In this document: in pieces, positions 52,167 through 61,772 of the stretch
How positions within the stretch are numbered: the first letter of the stretch is position 1
How the letters are laid out: every line of letters starts with the position of its first letter
Source of the DNA: Collinsella tanakaei
GTDB lineage: Bacteria > Actinomycetota > Coriobacteriia > Coriobacteriales > Coriobacteriaceae
Length of the DNA stretch: 64,000 nt
NCBI RefSeq assembly: GCF_016902615.1
Contig: NZ_JACJMB010000005.1
Span: 49,197 to 113,196 of the forward strand
Direction: 5' to 3'
Made by a program: the position numbers and the translations under genes
Notes under the pieces: generated by a model
Databases searched by the model: none
Seen by the model: the letters and a program-made list of their open reading frames with translations, nothing else
What the model was told of the DNA's origin: nothing

Positions 52167-53504
52167 CTACTCCTCTTGTGCGAGACCGAGGTCGCCCCTG
52201 GTCGCAAGGTAGGCGGTAAGGTCGCGCTCGGCCCGCTCGGCATAGGCGGCATAGCGGTCGCGCTTGGAGCGACGCCGTCCGTCCTCAAGTGGCGGCACGA
52301 TGCCGAAGTTCACGTGCATCGGCTGGTAGTCGACGGTGGCGGGGTCCGTCGCGTAGGCCACCAGCGAACCCAGGGCGCCCGTGGCGGGAAGCTCGAGCGC
52401 CGGCGCGCCGATGAGGTCCGCATACGTGTTCAGCGCCGCGAGCAGGCCGGAGGCGATGGCCTCCGTGTAGCCCTCCGTGCCGGTGATCTGGCCGGCGAGG
52501 CGCACGCTCGTGCCGGGCACGCGGAAGGTGCCGTCGAGCACGCGGGGCGCATCGACGAAGGTATTTCGGTGCATGACGCCGTAGCGGAAGAACTCGGCGT
52601 GCTCCAGGCCGGGGATCATGCGGAAGACGCGGCGCTGCTCGGGGAAGGTGAGGTTCGTCTGGAAGCCGACGAGATTGTAGGCGGTGCCGGCCTCGTTTTC
52701 CGCGCGCAGCTGCACGGCGGCCCAGGGGCGTCTGCCGGTGCGCGGATCGCTCAGGCCGACCGGCTTCATCGCGCCGAAGCGGATGGCGTCGATGCCCTTG
52801 CGCGCGACCTCCTCTGCCGGCTGGCAGGCCTGGAACAGGTCGCCGGTCTCGAAGTCCTTGAGCACGACGCGCTCGGCGCCGACGAGGGCCTCGATGAAGG
52901 CCTCGTACTCCTCCTTGTTCATCGGCGCGTTGAGGTAATCGCCCCGACCCGCCTCGTCATAGCGCGACTGGCGGAAGAGCACGTCCATATCGAGGGTGGA
53001 GGCGTCCACGATCGGCGCGGCCGCATCGAAAAACGAGAGGGACTCGCCGCCCACGAGCTCGTGAACCGCTTGAGAGAGCGTAGGCGAGCACAGGGGGCCT
53101 GCGGCGATGACGACAGGGCCCTGCGGTATGGAGGTGACCTCCTCACGCACAACCTCGATGAGCGGGCGCGCGGCGACCTCGGCCTCGACGAGGGCGCAGA
53201 AGCGCTCGCGGTCGACGGCGAGCGCGCCGCCGGCGGGAACGGCGGCGCGCTGAGCACAGGACATGAGGACGGAGCCCATCTGCTCGAGCTCATGCTTGAG
53301 CAGGCCCGCTGCCGAGTCGAAGCGGGTCGACTTGAACGAATTGGAGCAGACGAGCTCGGCGAGGTGGTCGGTATGGTGCGCAGGCGAGGAGGTGTTCGGC
53401 CTCATCTCGTACAGGCGCACTCTGACCCCGCGATCGGCAAGCTGACAGGCGCATTCGCTTCCCGCCAGGCCGCCGCCCACCACGATCGCGCGCATCTCGT
53501 CCAT
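52167..53504 (-). CDS. trmFO: tRNA (m5U54) methyltransferase, folate/FAD type
   Basis: The 445-residue flavoenzyme methylates U54 in the tRNA T-loop using methylene-tetrahydrofolate. It has the FAD motif GGGLAGSECACQLA, LVCSNSFKS, LDMDVLFRQSRY and FQTNLTFPEQRRVFRMIPGLE. I use ATG 53504 behind GGGGAGGA; the ATG three codons later is possible. Confidence 0.96.
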   Translation of the reverse strand: MDEMRAIVVGGGLAGSECACQLADRGVRVRLYEMRPNTSSPAHHTDHLAELVCSNSFKSTRFDSAAGLLKHELEQMGSVLMSCAQRAAVPAGGALAVDRERFCALVEAEVAARPLIEVVREEVTSIPQGPVVIAAGPLCSPTLSQAVHELVGGESLSFFDAAAPIVDASTLDMDVLFRQSRYDEAGRGDYLNAPMNKEEYEAFIEALVGAERVVLKDFETGDLFQACQPAEEVARKGIDAIRFGAMKPVGLSDPRTGRRPWAAVQLRAENEAGTAYNLVGFQTNLTFPEQRRVFRMIPGLEHAEFFRYGVMHRNTFVDAPRVLDGTFRVPGTSVRLAGQITGTEGYTEAIASGLLAALNTYADLIGAPALELPATGALGSLVAYATDPATVDYQPMHVNFGIVPPLEDGRRRSKRDRYAAYAERAERDLTAYLATRGDLGLAQEE

Positions 53505-53533
53505 CGGTCCTCCCCATCGTCGTTGTTGCAATC

Positions 53534-54460
53534 CTACCTATTGTGCATGATTGCCGACATCTCGTGGAGCGCGGTGACCGTCGGCGAAAACCTTCCATCA
53601 ACGAGCCGCTCGATTCGGCCCTCAACGACGAGCCCGGAGAGGTAGGAGAGGCATGAGACGGGGTCCATGCCCAGCATGGCTGCTATGTCGTCTGCCCGCA
53701 GGGGACTCGCCGTGAGGGCAGCCATGAGCTGGGCGTCGCGCTCGTCAGGCCCCAGTGCGCTCGGATGCTCGGGCAGAACGTGGCGCAGCGTGCCGAAGAT
53801 TCGTGAGATCGCGACCTCAAGCGACTCCTCGTCGACGATGCAGCATGCGCCGTTCGCGATGAGCTGATTCGCACCACGTGAGGTGGGGCTTAAGATCGAT
53901 CCCGGCACGGCAAGGATCTCACGGCCGATCTCCGTGGCCGTATCGGCCGTGGAGAACGTGCCGGACGGCAGGCCCGCCTCGGTCACGCAGACTGCGCGGG
54001 CGAGCGCCGCGATGACGCGGTTGCGCTTGGGGAACATGTAGGGCCGAGGGGTCGTGCCCCATCGCTCGAGCGAAACGACCGCGCCTCCTTCGTCCAGCGT
54101 TCGGTCGATGAGGGGTGCCGATGAGCGCGGGTAGACGACATCCGCCCCGCAGCCGAGCACGACGACGTGGCGCCCATGCGCGCGCAGGCAGGCTGCCCCC
54201 GCCGCATGGTCGCAGCCGCGGGCGCCGCCTGAGACCACGGTGATGCCGGATTCCGCGGCGACGGTCGCCATGGCCTCCGCCACGGCGAGGCCATAGGGCG
54301 TGGCGCTCCGTGCGCCCACGATGGCAAGGGCGGGGGTGTGCAGCACGGCGGGGTCCCCGCGGACATAGAGGGCTCGCGGCGGCGCGGGCAGGTCGAGCAG
54401 GCTTTCAGGATAATTGGCGTCACCGAGGTGGATCTCGATGCGCGTATTATGCTTCGTCAT
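53534..54460 (-). CDS. dprA: DNA-processing protein DprA
   Basis: The 308-residue DprA has the Rossmann-like core with VGARSATPYG, VSGGARGCDHAAG and FPKRNRVIAALA, and a C-terminal winged helix (about 240-300). DprA loads RecA on incoming single-stranded DNA during transformation. It overlaps comM by 14 bases and has a strong GGAGG site. The N-terminal SAM domain found in longer DprA proteins is lacking. Confidence 0.95.
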   Translation of the reverse strand: MTKHNTRIEIHLGDANYPESLLDLPAPPRALYVRGDPAVLHTPALAIVGARSATPYGLAVAEAMATVAAESGITVVSGGARGCDHAAGAACLRAHGRHVVVLGCGADVVYPRSSAPLIDRTLDEGGAVVSLERWGTTPRPYMFPKRNRVIAALARAVCVTEAGLPSGTFSTADTATEIGREILAVPGSILSPTSRGANQLIANGACCIVDEESLEVAISRIFGTLRHVLPEHPSALGPDERDAQLMAALTASPLRADDIAAMLGMDPVSCLSYLSGLVVEGRIERLVDGRFSPTVTALHEMSAIMHNR

Positions 54461-55976
54461 CAGATGACCTCCTGAACATGGACGCCTCGAGGATGTGGTC
54501 GCGCCTAACGAGCGCCTCCTGGGCGATGTCGGCGATCGTGCGCGCGATGCGGCACAGTCGGATCATGGCGCGGCCGGTGAGGTGGGAGCCGCGTGCCAGG
54601 GCGACGAGCGTTTCGCCTGCATCCTCATCGAGATCGAACGCCGCGATCGCCCCGTCGGTCCCGCGGATGTCGTGGCAAGCGGCGTGCGCAGATTCGCGGG
54701 AACGCCGATAGGCCCGGCCAGCTTCGACCAAAGCGCGCATCTCGGCCGAGCCCATACCCTGCGCTCCGCGCACGATCGCCTCCGGGTCGGGTCGAAAGAC
54801 ATCGATGGAGATATCGATGCGGTCGGCGAGCGGTCCGGCGAGCTTCGCCCGGTAGCGCTGGATAGCCGACGGCGCGCAGGTGCAGGGCACCTCGCGGTCC
54901 CCCAGGTAGCCGCAGGGACAGGGGTTCGAGGCGGCGAGCAGCTGGAACCGTGCGGGAAACGTGTAGGCGCCCTCCACGCGTACGATCCGGACAGAACCCG
55001 CCTCCATGGGCTGGCGCAGTGTCTGCAAGACATTCGAGGGAAACTCGGACAGCTCGTCGAGAAACAGCACCCCGCCATGCGCCAGGCTGATCTCCCCGGG
55101 ACGCACCGGCCGTCCGCCGCCCACAAGTCCCGCCGCCGAGATGCTGTGGTGCGGGCTGCGAAACGGACGGGTCCCCGCAAGCAGGCCGCGCAGGTCCTCG
55201 CCGCACACCGAGTGGATGCAGAGGGCCTCTCGGCGCGCCCGCTCATCGATGGCGGGCAAGATGGACGTCATGCGGCGCGCGAGCATCGTCTTGCCCGAAC
55301 CGGGGCTACCGACCATGAGCAGGCCGAGCTCCCCTGCCGCTGCGATGACCATGCCGCGCTTGGCGACCTCCTGGCCCACCACGTCTGAGAAATCGAGGGT
55401 CTCATCAGGTGCGGTGGAGGATTCAGGGGGTTGCCTGGCCGCGGACACCGCCTCGTCGATGCCGGCGCGCAGCGGCCCCAAGTGCGCCAGGCAGCCGTGC
55501 TCGATGCCCTCGATGTGTACGTGGGTGTCTGCCTGCGGGCTCACAAGGGCAAGGCCGCGCTCGCGGGCGAGCATCTGGTAGGCGACCTCGCCGCGAACCG
55601 GGCAGACCGAGCCATCCAGGGCGAGCTCGCCCACGAACAGGCAGCGATCGATGCCGCGTGCGGGAATCTGATGGGAGGCGGCAAGAATGGCGACGGCGAT
55701 GGGCAGATCGAGCCCCGAGCCCGTCTTGCGCATGTCGCCGGGCGCCAAGTTCACCGTGATGGATTTCCGGGGAACAGAATAGCCTGCCGAGCGCAGGGCG
55801 CACCGGATGCGGCCGCGCGCCTCGAGCACACTCGAATCCGCCATGCCGACGATCGCGATGCCCGGGAGTCCATCGGCCATGGACACCTCTACGGTCACGG
55901 GCACCGCCTCGACGCCGCGGACGCACGCGGCGTGGACGGCGAACACCCCGTATCCGCTCATCGCTCGCTGTCCCAT
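54447..55976 (-). CDS. comM: YifB/ComM family Mg-chelatase-like AAA+ ATPase
   Basis: The 509-residue protein has an N-terminal Lon-like domain (GLPGIAIVGMADSSVLEARGR, PRKSITVNLAPGDMRKTG), an AAA+ core with Walker A GSPGSGKT and Walker B VLFLDELSEF, and a C-terminal zinc-like CPCGYLGD/CTC segment. ComM is a branch-migration helicase used in natural transformation. I use ATG 55976 because GGAG lies 7 bases upstream; it overlaps yraN by 19 bases. Confidence 0.92.
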   Translation of the reverse strand: MGQRAMSGYGVFAVHAACVRGVEAVPVTVEVSMADGLPGIAIVGMADSSVLEARGRIRCALRSAGYSVPRKSITVNLAPGDMRKTGSGLDLPIAVAILAASHQIPARGIDRCLFVGELALDGSVCPVRGEVAYQMLARERGLALVSPQADTHVHIEGIEHGCLAHLGPLRAGIDEAVSAARQPPESSTAPDETLDFSDVVGQEVAKRGMVIAAAGELGLLMVGSPGSGKTMLARRMTSILPAIDERARREALCIHSVCGEDLRGLLAGTRPFRSPHHSISAAGLVGGGRPVRPGEISLAHGGVLFLDELSEFPSNVLQTLRQPMEAGSVRIVRVEGAYTFPARFQLLAASNPCPCGYLGDREVPCTCAPSAIQRYRAKLAGPLADRIDISIDVFRPDPEAIVRGAQGMGSAEMRALVEAGRAYRRSRESAHAACHDIRGTDGAIAAFDLDEDAGETLVALARGSHLTGRAMIRLCRIARTIADIAQEALVRRDHILEASMFRRSSDDEA

Positions 55977-56425
55977 TCGTAGGCTCCGACGAGGTGCTCG
56001 ACCTCGGCATAGGGGCCCGGTTTCAACGAGACCCCGATCACATCGAAGCGGATGGCGAACACCGGGAAGTTCTCCATGCAGAACCGGGCGGCGATGCGGG
56101 CGTAGCGCTCCCGCTTGCGCTCGTCGACCGCGAGCTCGGGGAACATGTCGCGCGCTCCCCTTCTCGCGCGCCGGGTTTTCACCTCGACCAGCACGATCTC
56201 CTCAGACTGTTCATCGAACATGATGAGGTCCGCCTCGCCCTCGGAGCACCGGTAGTTCTGCTCCTCCAGTGTGTAGCCGCGATCTTCAAGGTAGGCGAGC
56301 GCGAGCGCCTCCCCCACCCGTCCGACTTCGCTTGTCGTGAGCTCCTCCAGGGCATCGGGATCGTCCAGCATCGCCTGCAGCAGGTCCCAGTTCCGATCCC
56401 GTCCGTGCCGTGTACGCTCCAGCAT
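55958..56425 (-). CDS. yraN: YraN family putative endonuclease
   Basis: The 155-residue UPF0102 protein has the Holliday-junction-resolvase-like fold: GRVGEALALAYLEDRGY, EGEADLIM and VLVEVKTRR, with the E/D/EVK catalytic pattern (E39, D66, E81-K83). About 32 residues precede the usual start. ATG 56425 follows AAAGGAG. It lies in the usual rnhB-yraN-comM-dprA run. The 176-base gap to rnhB has no evident signals. Confidence 0.9.
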   Translation of the reverse strand: MLERTRHGRDRNWDLLQAMLDDPDALEELTTSEVGRVGEALALAYLEDRGYTLEEQNYRCSEGEADLIMFDEQSEEIVLVEVKTRRARRGARDMFPELAVDERKRERYARIAARFCMENFPVFAIRFDVIGVSLKPGPYAEVEHLVGAYEWDSER

Positions 56426-56601
56426 AATCGCTCCTTTCTGTCGGGTGCGCGCCAGTGTTGACGTGCGTCCCGACAGCGAAGGGCGCGAAAGGCAACCGTT
56501 GACGGACAGGATGCTGCGCTGATGCGGTTCTGCGTCCAACCGCGATGCTCGCACCCTGTCCTCCGGCAGGTACGGAAGCGGCGTGTGCGAGCGGTGGGAA
56601 C

Positions 56602-57390
56602 CTAGAACAGACGTGCGGTTTCCAGGAAGTTTCCGCAGAAGCTCACCCGATGGATGGGGGTCAGGCCGTGCTCGCGGATGGCCGCGATGTGCTCGGCCGA
56701 GGCGTAGCCCTTCGACTGCGCGAGGTGATAGCCGGGATACTCGGCGTCGTATTCGATCATCATCTCGTCTCGGGTGACCTTGGCCACGATCGAGGCGGCG
56801 GCGATACAGGCCACCGTGGCGTCGCCATGCACTACGTCGACCTCGCCGGGCACGGCGCCCAAGGGATTGCCGTCCATGAGGACGCGGTCAGGGGCGACGC
56901 CCGTGTCGGCTACGGCGCCGGCGACGGCCACGCGCAGGCTTTTGGCCATGCCGTCACGGTCGATATCCTCGGGAGGAACATGGTAGATGCCGATCGCGAG
57001 CGCAACCTCGGCGATGCGGGCGGCGAGCGCCTCGCGGCGGGCGGGCGTGAGCTGCTTGGAGTCGTTCAGGCCCCAGATGATGGGTTCTGCGGGAAGCTGG
57101 ACGGCGCAGACCGTCAGCGGACCGGCAACGGAGCCGCGGCCGACCTCGTCGACGCCCACGACGACACCCGTGCCGCCGAGCTCAGCCATAGTCCGGTACA
57201 TCTGCTCGACGCGCTGCTGCTCGGCCCGGGTCTTCTCGAGGCGGCGAAGGGCGCTCGCGAGGGCCTTCTGCACCTGTACGCGCGGGTCTTCGCGATACCT
57301 CAGCGCGAGGTCCTCGATCTCCTCGATCTGGGCGCTTTTCAACTCGGCAGCGATTTGGCTCGCCGGCCGCGAGCTCGTCATGTTCGCCAT
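56602..57390 (-). CDS. rnhB: Ribonuclease HII
   Basis: The 262-residue RNase HII has catalytic acidic residues in VGVDEVGRGSVAGP (D81, E82), DGNPL and VTRDEMM. The N-terminal 75-residue helical extension (ELKSAQIEEIEDLA) is typical of the Gram-positive form and aids substrate binding. I use ATG 57390, placed 6 bases after GAGGGG. Confidence 0.95.
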   Translation of the reverse strand: MANMTSSRPASQIAAELKSAQIEEIEDLALRYREDPRVQVQKALASALRRLEKTRAEQQRVEQMYRTMAELGGTGVVVGVDEVGRGSVAGPLTVCAVQLPAEPIIWGLNDSKQLTPARREALAARIAEVALAIGIYHVPPEDIDRDGMAKSLRVAVAGAVADTGVAPDRVLMDGNPLGAVPGEVDVVHGDATVACIAAASIVAKVTRDEMMIEYDAEYPGYHLAQSKGYASAEHIAAIREHGLTPIHRVSFCGNFLETARLF

Positions 57391-57497
57391 CTGCATCCCC
57401 TCGCTTGCTGTCTTTTGCTCCCCCAAGGATAGCGCGAGGGGTCGTGTGCTGAAAACAGGAGCCGCACGCCATCTGTGGTTCGCGCGAAATCGGTACA

Positions 57498-57525
57498 TGA
57501 AAAAAGCCGCCCCGAAGGACGGCTT
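57498..57525 (-). terminator. Terminator of rplS
   Basis: On the minus strand AAGCCGTCC-TTCG-GGGCGGCTT with one mismatch, followed by TTTT. It ends rplS before rnhB. Confidence 0.88.
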
Positions 57526-57541
57526 CCTGTTTGCGAATCGA

Positions 57542-57883
57542 CTAGCGCTTCTCGGGGATGCGAGCGGCCTTGCCGATCTTGTCGCGCAGGTAGTAGAGCT
57601 TAGCGCGACGGACACGGCCGTGACGGATGACCTCGAGCTTGGCGATCTTCGGGCTGTGCAGCGGGAAGGTACGCTCGACACCGATGCCGAAGGAGATCTT
57701 GCGGACGGTGAAGGTCTCGCGGGAGGAGCCACCGCTCATGCGGATGACGTCGCCCTGGAAGACCTGGATACGCTCGCGGTCGCCTTCCTTGATGCGGTAG
57801 TGGACCTTCACGTTGTCGCCAACGCGGACCTGCGGGATATCCTCGCGGATATCCTGGCGCTCGATTGCGCGGATGTAATCCAT
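57542..57883 (-). CDS. rplS: Ribosomal protein bL19
   Basis: The 113-residue L19 begins [20 protein letters not shown] with [11 protein letters not shown] and [20 protein letters not shown]. Length is typical. It has its own promoter and terminator, unlike operons where it is fused to trmD. Confidence 0.97.
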   Translation of the reverse strand: MDYIRAIERQDIREDIPQVRVGDNVKVHYRIKEGDRERIQVFQGDVIRMSGGSSRETFTVRKISFGIGVERTFPLHSPKIAKLEVIRHGRVRRAKLYYLRDKIGKAARIPEKR

Positions 57884-57952
57884 AATCGATTCCTAACTCT
57901 TGCCAGAGGTGCCGCACGCTCGTGACGACACATGGGTTGAACAAACGTGACT

Positions 57953-57980
57953 ATTATACGCAAGCCGAAAGGCTGCGCAA
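57953..57980 (-). promoter_or_regulatory. Promoter of rplS
   Basis: On the minus strand TTGCGC (57975-57980), a 16-base spacer and consensus TATAAT (57953-57958). The bases GCTTGCG before the -10 resemble the tRNA-Ala promoters. Confidence 0.82.
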
Positions 57981-58017
57981 GGCCGAAGTCGCGTAGTTCC
58001 TGTGATGAACGCACACC

Positions 58018-58056
58018 GCGTCCCGCCGGAGCCGTCTTGCGAGGCAGGCGGGACGC
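58018..58056 (-). terminator. Hairpin after glyS
   Basis: GCGTCCCGCC (58018-58027) and GGCGGGACGC (58047-58056) form a perfect 10-bp stem with a 19-base loop. There is no T tract, so termination is uncertain. Confidence 0.4.
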
Positions 58057-58080
58057 GCTCGAGCTTCAAGGGGGTGTAGA

Positions 58081-60174
58081 CTACTTCCTCTTCGCGAGGG
58101 CGCCCATGTCGGCGATGCCGCTGAAGACGGCCTCGAAGCGGTTGAGCAGGCGCAGGCGGTTCTCGCGAAGCGCCTGGTCGTCGTCCATGACCATGACGTC
58201 ATCGAAGAAGCGGTCGATGGGCTCGCGGAGACCGGCCAGGCCGGAGATGACCGCCTTGAAGTCCTTGTCGGCAAGGGCGGTCTGGACGTACTCGCGCGCG
58301 GCGTCCGTGGCGTGCATGAGCGAGAGCTCGGCCTCCCCCATGAGGGCGGCGTCGACATCGCAGCCGAGGGCGCCGTCGGCGAGATGGCTCGCGCGGGCGT
58401 ATGCGGTCGCGAGGTTCTCGAACGCCTCCGGGTCGCTCTCGCGCGCGTCCTCGAGGGCGTGGGCGAGCGCGAAGTAATCGACCGGTGCGCAAACCGAGCC
58501 GGCGGAGACGGCGGCGACGGTGTCAGCCGAGATCTTCTCGTCGCGGGCCATCTGCTCCATACGACCCTTGATAAAGGCGCACACGGAGGCGGCGACGGCG
58601 TCGCGGTCGAAGGCGAGGCCCTGCTCGGCATAAGCGTCGAGCGCGGGGCCGACGAGCTCCTCGTACCCGCAGTGCAGGCGCTCGCGCAGGATGTTCAGGA
58701 TACCGATGGCGCTGCGGCGAAGCGCGAAGGGGTCCTTGGAGCCGGTGGGCGGCTCGTCGATGGCGAACATGCCGGCGATGGTGTCGAGCTTGTCGGCGAC
58801 CGCCACGATGCAGCCGGCGATGCCCTCGGGCAGATCGTCGCCGGCGAACCGCGGACGGTAGTGGTCGCGGATGGCGGCGGCGACCTCAGGGGACTCTCCC
58901 GCCGCCAGGGCGTAGTAGCCGCCCATGACGCCCTGCTGGCTCGTGAACTCCACGACCGCGGAGCTCACGAGGTCGGCCTTGGCGAGATGCGCGGCGCGCT
59001 GGGCGTCGGATGCCGCATGGGCGCCAATATGGGCGGCCTGGGCGATGGCGAGCGCCAGATCCTCCATGCGCTCGGACTTCTGCAGTACCGTTCCGAGCTT
59101 CTCCTGGAAGCCGACGGAGGCAAGACGGCTGCGGAACTCCTCCAGCGGGACCTTGAGGTCCTCGTCGTAGAAGAACTTCGCGTCATAAAGACGGGCGCGC
59201 ACGACGCGCTCGTTGCCGTCGATGATGCGCTCGGCGTTCTCCGGTTTGCCGTTGCCCACGACGACGAACTCGCGCGTGAGGTTGCCCTCGACGTCGTAGA
59301 TCGGGAAGTACCGCTGGTTCGAGAGCATGGACTCGCAGATGATCTCATGCGGGACGGCGAGGAACTCCTCGTCGAATTTGCCCACGAGCACCGTCGGCCA
59401 CTCGCAGAGGTTCACGACCTCGTCGAGCACCTTCTTCGGGGTGTCGACGTGCGCTCCGGCGCGCTCGGCCTCGATCTTGGCGATGCCCTCGTCGATGACG
59501 GAGCGTCGCCGCTCCTCGGACAGGACTCCCGCCTGCTCGAGCACCTGCTCGTAGACGGCGGGCTCCGCAACGATGTGGTCTCCGGGGCCGAGCACGCGGT
59601 GGCCGCGCGTCGTGTTGGAGGAGGTCACGTCGGCATACGTCACCGGGATGACCTCGGAACCCATCAGCGCGCAGATCCAGCGGATCGGGCGCACGAACGT
59701 CTCGTGCGTGGAGCCCCAGCGCTGGCTGCGGTAGTTCGGCCACTCGAGGTTCGCGATCACGTCGTGGAACAGGGTCGAGAGCAGCGGCATGGCGGGAGCC
59801 GCCGGAATGTCCTTCTCGGCGAAGACATACTCGCGGCCGTCGGTGTCCTCGCGGCGCACGAGCGCGGAGGCGTCGATGCCGCACTTGCGGGCAAAGCCCG
59901 CCGCCGCCTTCGTGGGCTCTCCGTTCTCGTCGAAGGCGATAGTGGCCGCAGGGCCGCGCTTCACCTCGTGGACCGCCTCGGTCTCGGTCGCCACGGAGGT
60001 GAGGACCGCCAGGCGGCGCGGCGTGGAGAGCACGCGGATGTCGCCATGGGCGAGCCCGGCGGCGTCGAGACCGCCAGCTACGAGCTTCGGCAGCTGCTTC
60101 ACGGCATTCATGAGCGGCGCGGAGGGCATCTCCTCCGTACCGATCTCGAACAGAACGTCACGGATCTCTGCCAT
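58081..60174 (-). CDS. glyS: Glycyl-tRNA synthetase, beta subunit
   Basis: The 697-residue beta subunit begins VLFEIGTEEMPS and has WGSTHETFVRPIRW, VPHEIICESMLSNQRYFP and GIAGCIVAVADKLDT, with a C-terminal anticodon-binding region. The ATG at 60174 is one base past the glyQ stop. It pairs with glyQ to form the alpha2-beta2 enzyme. Confidence 0.97.
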   Translation of the reverse strand: MAEIRDVLFEIGTEEMPSAPLMNAVKQLPKLVAGGLDAAGLAHGDIRVLSTPRRLAVLTSVATETEAVHEVKRGPAATIAFDENGEPTKAAAGFARKCGIDASALVRREDTDGREYVFAEKDIPAAPAMPLLSTLFHDVIANLEWPNYRSQRWGSTHETFVRPIRWICALMGSEVIPVTYADVTSSNTTRGHRVLGPGDHIVAEPAVYEQVLEQAGVLSEERRRSVIDEGIAKIEAERAGAHVDTPKKVLDEVVNLCEWPTVLVGKFDEEFLAVPHEIICESMLSNQRYFPIYDVEGNLTREFVVVGNGKPENAERIIDGNERVVRARLYDAKFFYDEDLKVPLEEFRSRLASVGFQEKLGTVLQKSERMEDLALAIAQAAHIGAHAASDAQRAAHLAKADLVSSAVVEFTSQQGVMGGYYALAAGESPEVAAAIRDHYRPRFAGDDLPEGIAGCIVAVADKLDTIAGMFAIDEPPTGSKDPFALRRSAIGILNILRERLHCGYEELVGPALDAYAEQGLAFDRDAVAASVCAFIKGRMEQMARDEKISADTVAAVSAGSVCAPVDYFALAHALEDARESDPEAFENLATAYARASHLADGALGCDVDAALMGEAELSLMHATDAAREYVQTALADKDFKAVISGLAGLREPIDRFFDDVMVMDDDQALRENRLRLLNRFEAVFSGIADMGALAKRK

Positions 60175-60175
60175 G

Positions 60176-61078
60176 TTAGGCGACCTCCCCTTCGGTATGC
60201 TTCTCGCCGGCGACCTCGGCCAGATAGGCCTCGCAGCAGGCCTTGGCCACGGTGCGGACGCGCAGGATGTAGTTGGCGCGCTCGACGGCGGACAGGGCGC
60301 CGCGGGCATCGAGGATGTTGAAGGCGTGGCTGCACTTCATGACGCAGTCGTAGGCCGGCAGCGGCAGCTTCGCCTCGAGGCAGGAATGGCACTCGCGCTC
60401 GTAGTCGTCGAACTTTTGGCGCATCATCTCGACGTTGGCGACCTCGAAGTTGTATGCCGAGAACTCGCGCTCGTTCTCCAGGAACACGTCGCCGTAGGTC
60501 ATGGGCGTGCCGTCGGGCAGATAGCTCCAGACGAGGTCGTAGACGGAGGTGACGTTCTGGACGTACATGGCGAGGCGCTCGAGACCGTAGGTGATCTCGA
60601 CGGGCACGGGATCGACTTCGATGCCGCCCACCTGCTGAAAGTAGGTGAACTGAGTGACCTCCATGCCGTTCAGCCAGACCTCCCAGCCGAGACCCCAGGC
60701 GCCGAGCGTCGGAGACTCCCAGTCGTCCTCGACGAAGCGCACGTCGTGGTCGGCCGGGTCGAGGCCGATGGCCTTCAGCGAGTCGAGGTAGAGCTCCTGC
60801 GAGTTCGCGGGACTCGGCTTGATGAGCACCTGGAACTGGTAGTAGTGCTGCATGCGGTTGGGATTCTCACCGTAGCGGCCGTCGGCGGGACGGCGGCAGG
60901 GCTGCGCATAGCAGGTGCGCCATGCGGCGGGACCGAGGCTGCGCAGGGTCGTTGCGGTGTGGAACGTGCCGGCGCCGACCTCGGAATCGTAGGGCTGCAT
61001 GATGACGCAGCCGTGTGAGCCCCAGTACTGCTGGAGGCGCAGGATGATCTCCTGGAAGGAGAGGGCGGAATTGTCCAT
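60176..61078 (-). CDS. glyQ: Glycyl-tRNA synthetase, alpha subunit
   Basis: The 300-residue catalytic subunit has [27 protein letters not shown] motif 1, [21 protein letters not shown], and [13 protein letters not shown] use the ATG at 61078 with GAGGGG upstream; earlier in-frame codons add 13 non-conserved residues. No T-box is visible in its leader. Confidence 0.96.
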   Translation of the reverse strand: MDNSALSFQEIILRLQQYWGSHGCVIMQPYDSEVGAGTFHTATTLRSLGPAAWRTCYAQPCRRPADGRYGENPNRMQHYYQFQVLIKPSPANSQELYLDSLKAIGLDPADHDVRFVEDDWESPTLGAWGLGWEVWLNGMEVTQFTYFQQVGGIEVDPVPVEITYGLERLAMYVQNVTSVYDLVWSYLPDGTPMTYGDVFLENEREFSAYNFEVANVEMMRQKFDDYERECHSCLEAKLPLPAYDCVMKCSHAFNILDARGALSAVERANYILRVRTVAKACCEAYLAEVAGEKHTEGEVA

Positions 61079-61123
61079 CCTTGTGTTCCCCTCGACGAGT
61101 ATGTTCATACGGTCCAAAATGAT

Positions 61124-61152
61124 AGCCCATCCGGCACACGCGCGGATGGGCT
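61124..61152 (-). terminator. Hairpin after lepB
   Basis: AGCCCATCC (61124-61132) and GGATGGGCT (61144-61152), a perfect 9-bp stem with an 11-base loop. On the minus strand ATCATTTT follows. Confidence 0.65.
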
Positions 61153-61211
61153 GAAACGCAGTGGTTGCAAATTAATCCTGAAAGCTCCAGGCGCTGGACG
61201 CGTGCGGTGGC

Positions 61212-61772
61212 CTACAGCAGGCCGATGCGGTTCAATGGCCAATAGCGCACGACCGCGATGCCGATGAGCTCGTCTTGCGAGACGGGTCCGAAATAGCGGG
61301 AGTCGGCGGAGTTCTCGCGGTTGTCCCCCATCATCCACACGCACCCCTCGGGCACCGTGTAGGGATAGCTCAGCGCAACGCCGGGTGCCTGCGAGGCCAG
61401 CGGGTAGGAGCTGCCCTGCGCATAGGGCTCGTCGAGAACCTGCCCGTCGACGACGACCTTGCCGTCTTGGAAGTCGACGGTCTGCCCCGCGGTGGCGATG
61501 ACGCGCTTCACGAGAACATCGTGCTCGTTGGTGGCGTCGGGGTTATGGAAGACCACGATGTCGCCGGCCTGGGGCATGTTGCCGAGATTGATGGTCACCT
61601 TCTCGGCGAACACCTGGTCGCCGATCTCGATGGTCGTCTCCATGGAGCCGGTCGGCACGACGTAGGGCTCGACCACATAGGTGCGGATGAGCAGCATGGC
61701 CCCGATGGCGATGGCGAAGATGACCACCCATTCGAGGATGCTGCGGAAAAACGAGTTGCCGTTCGATGTCAC
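61212..61772 (-). CDS. lepB: Signal peptidase I
   Basis: The 186-residue type I signal peptidase has one N-terminal membrane helix (about 12-30), catalytic Ser43 in VPTGSME, Lys89 in VKRVIA, and GDNRENSADSR. It releases secreted proteins at the outer membrane face. GTG start at 61772 overlaps the trmD stop (GTGA). Confidence 0.95.
   Translation of the reverse strand: MTSNGNSFFRSILEWVVIFAIAIGAMLLIRTYVVEPYVVPTGSMETTIEIGDQVFAEKVTINLGNMPQAGDIVVFHNPDATNEHDVLVKRVIATAGQTVDFQDGKVVVDGQVLDEPYAQGSSYPLASQAPGVALSYPYTVPEGCVWMMGDNRENSADSRYFGPVSQDELIGIAVVRYWPLNRIGLL

Noticed and set aside
58312..60321. A 669-codon plus-strand frame opposite glyS
   Set aside because: The minus strand holds a full GlyS; this frame has no recognisable motif.
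61079..61211. T-box riboswitch before glyQS
   Set aside because: The gap is only about 130 bases and holds the lepB hairpin; I find no T-box core sequence or antiterminator pair.
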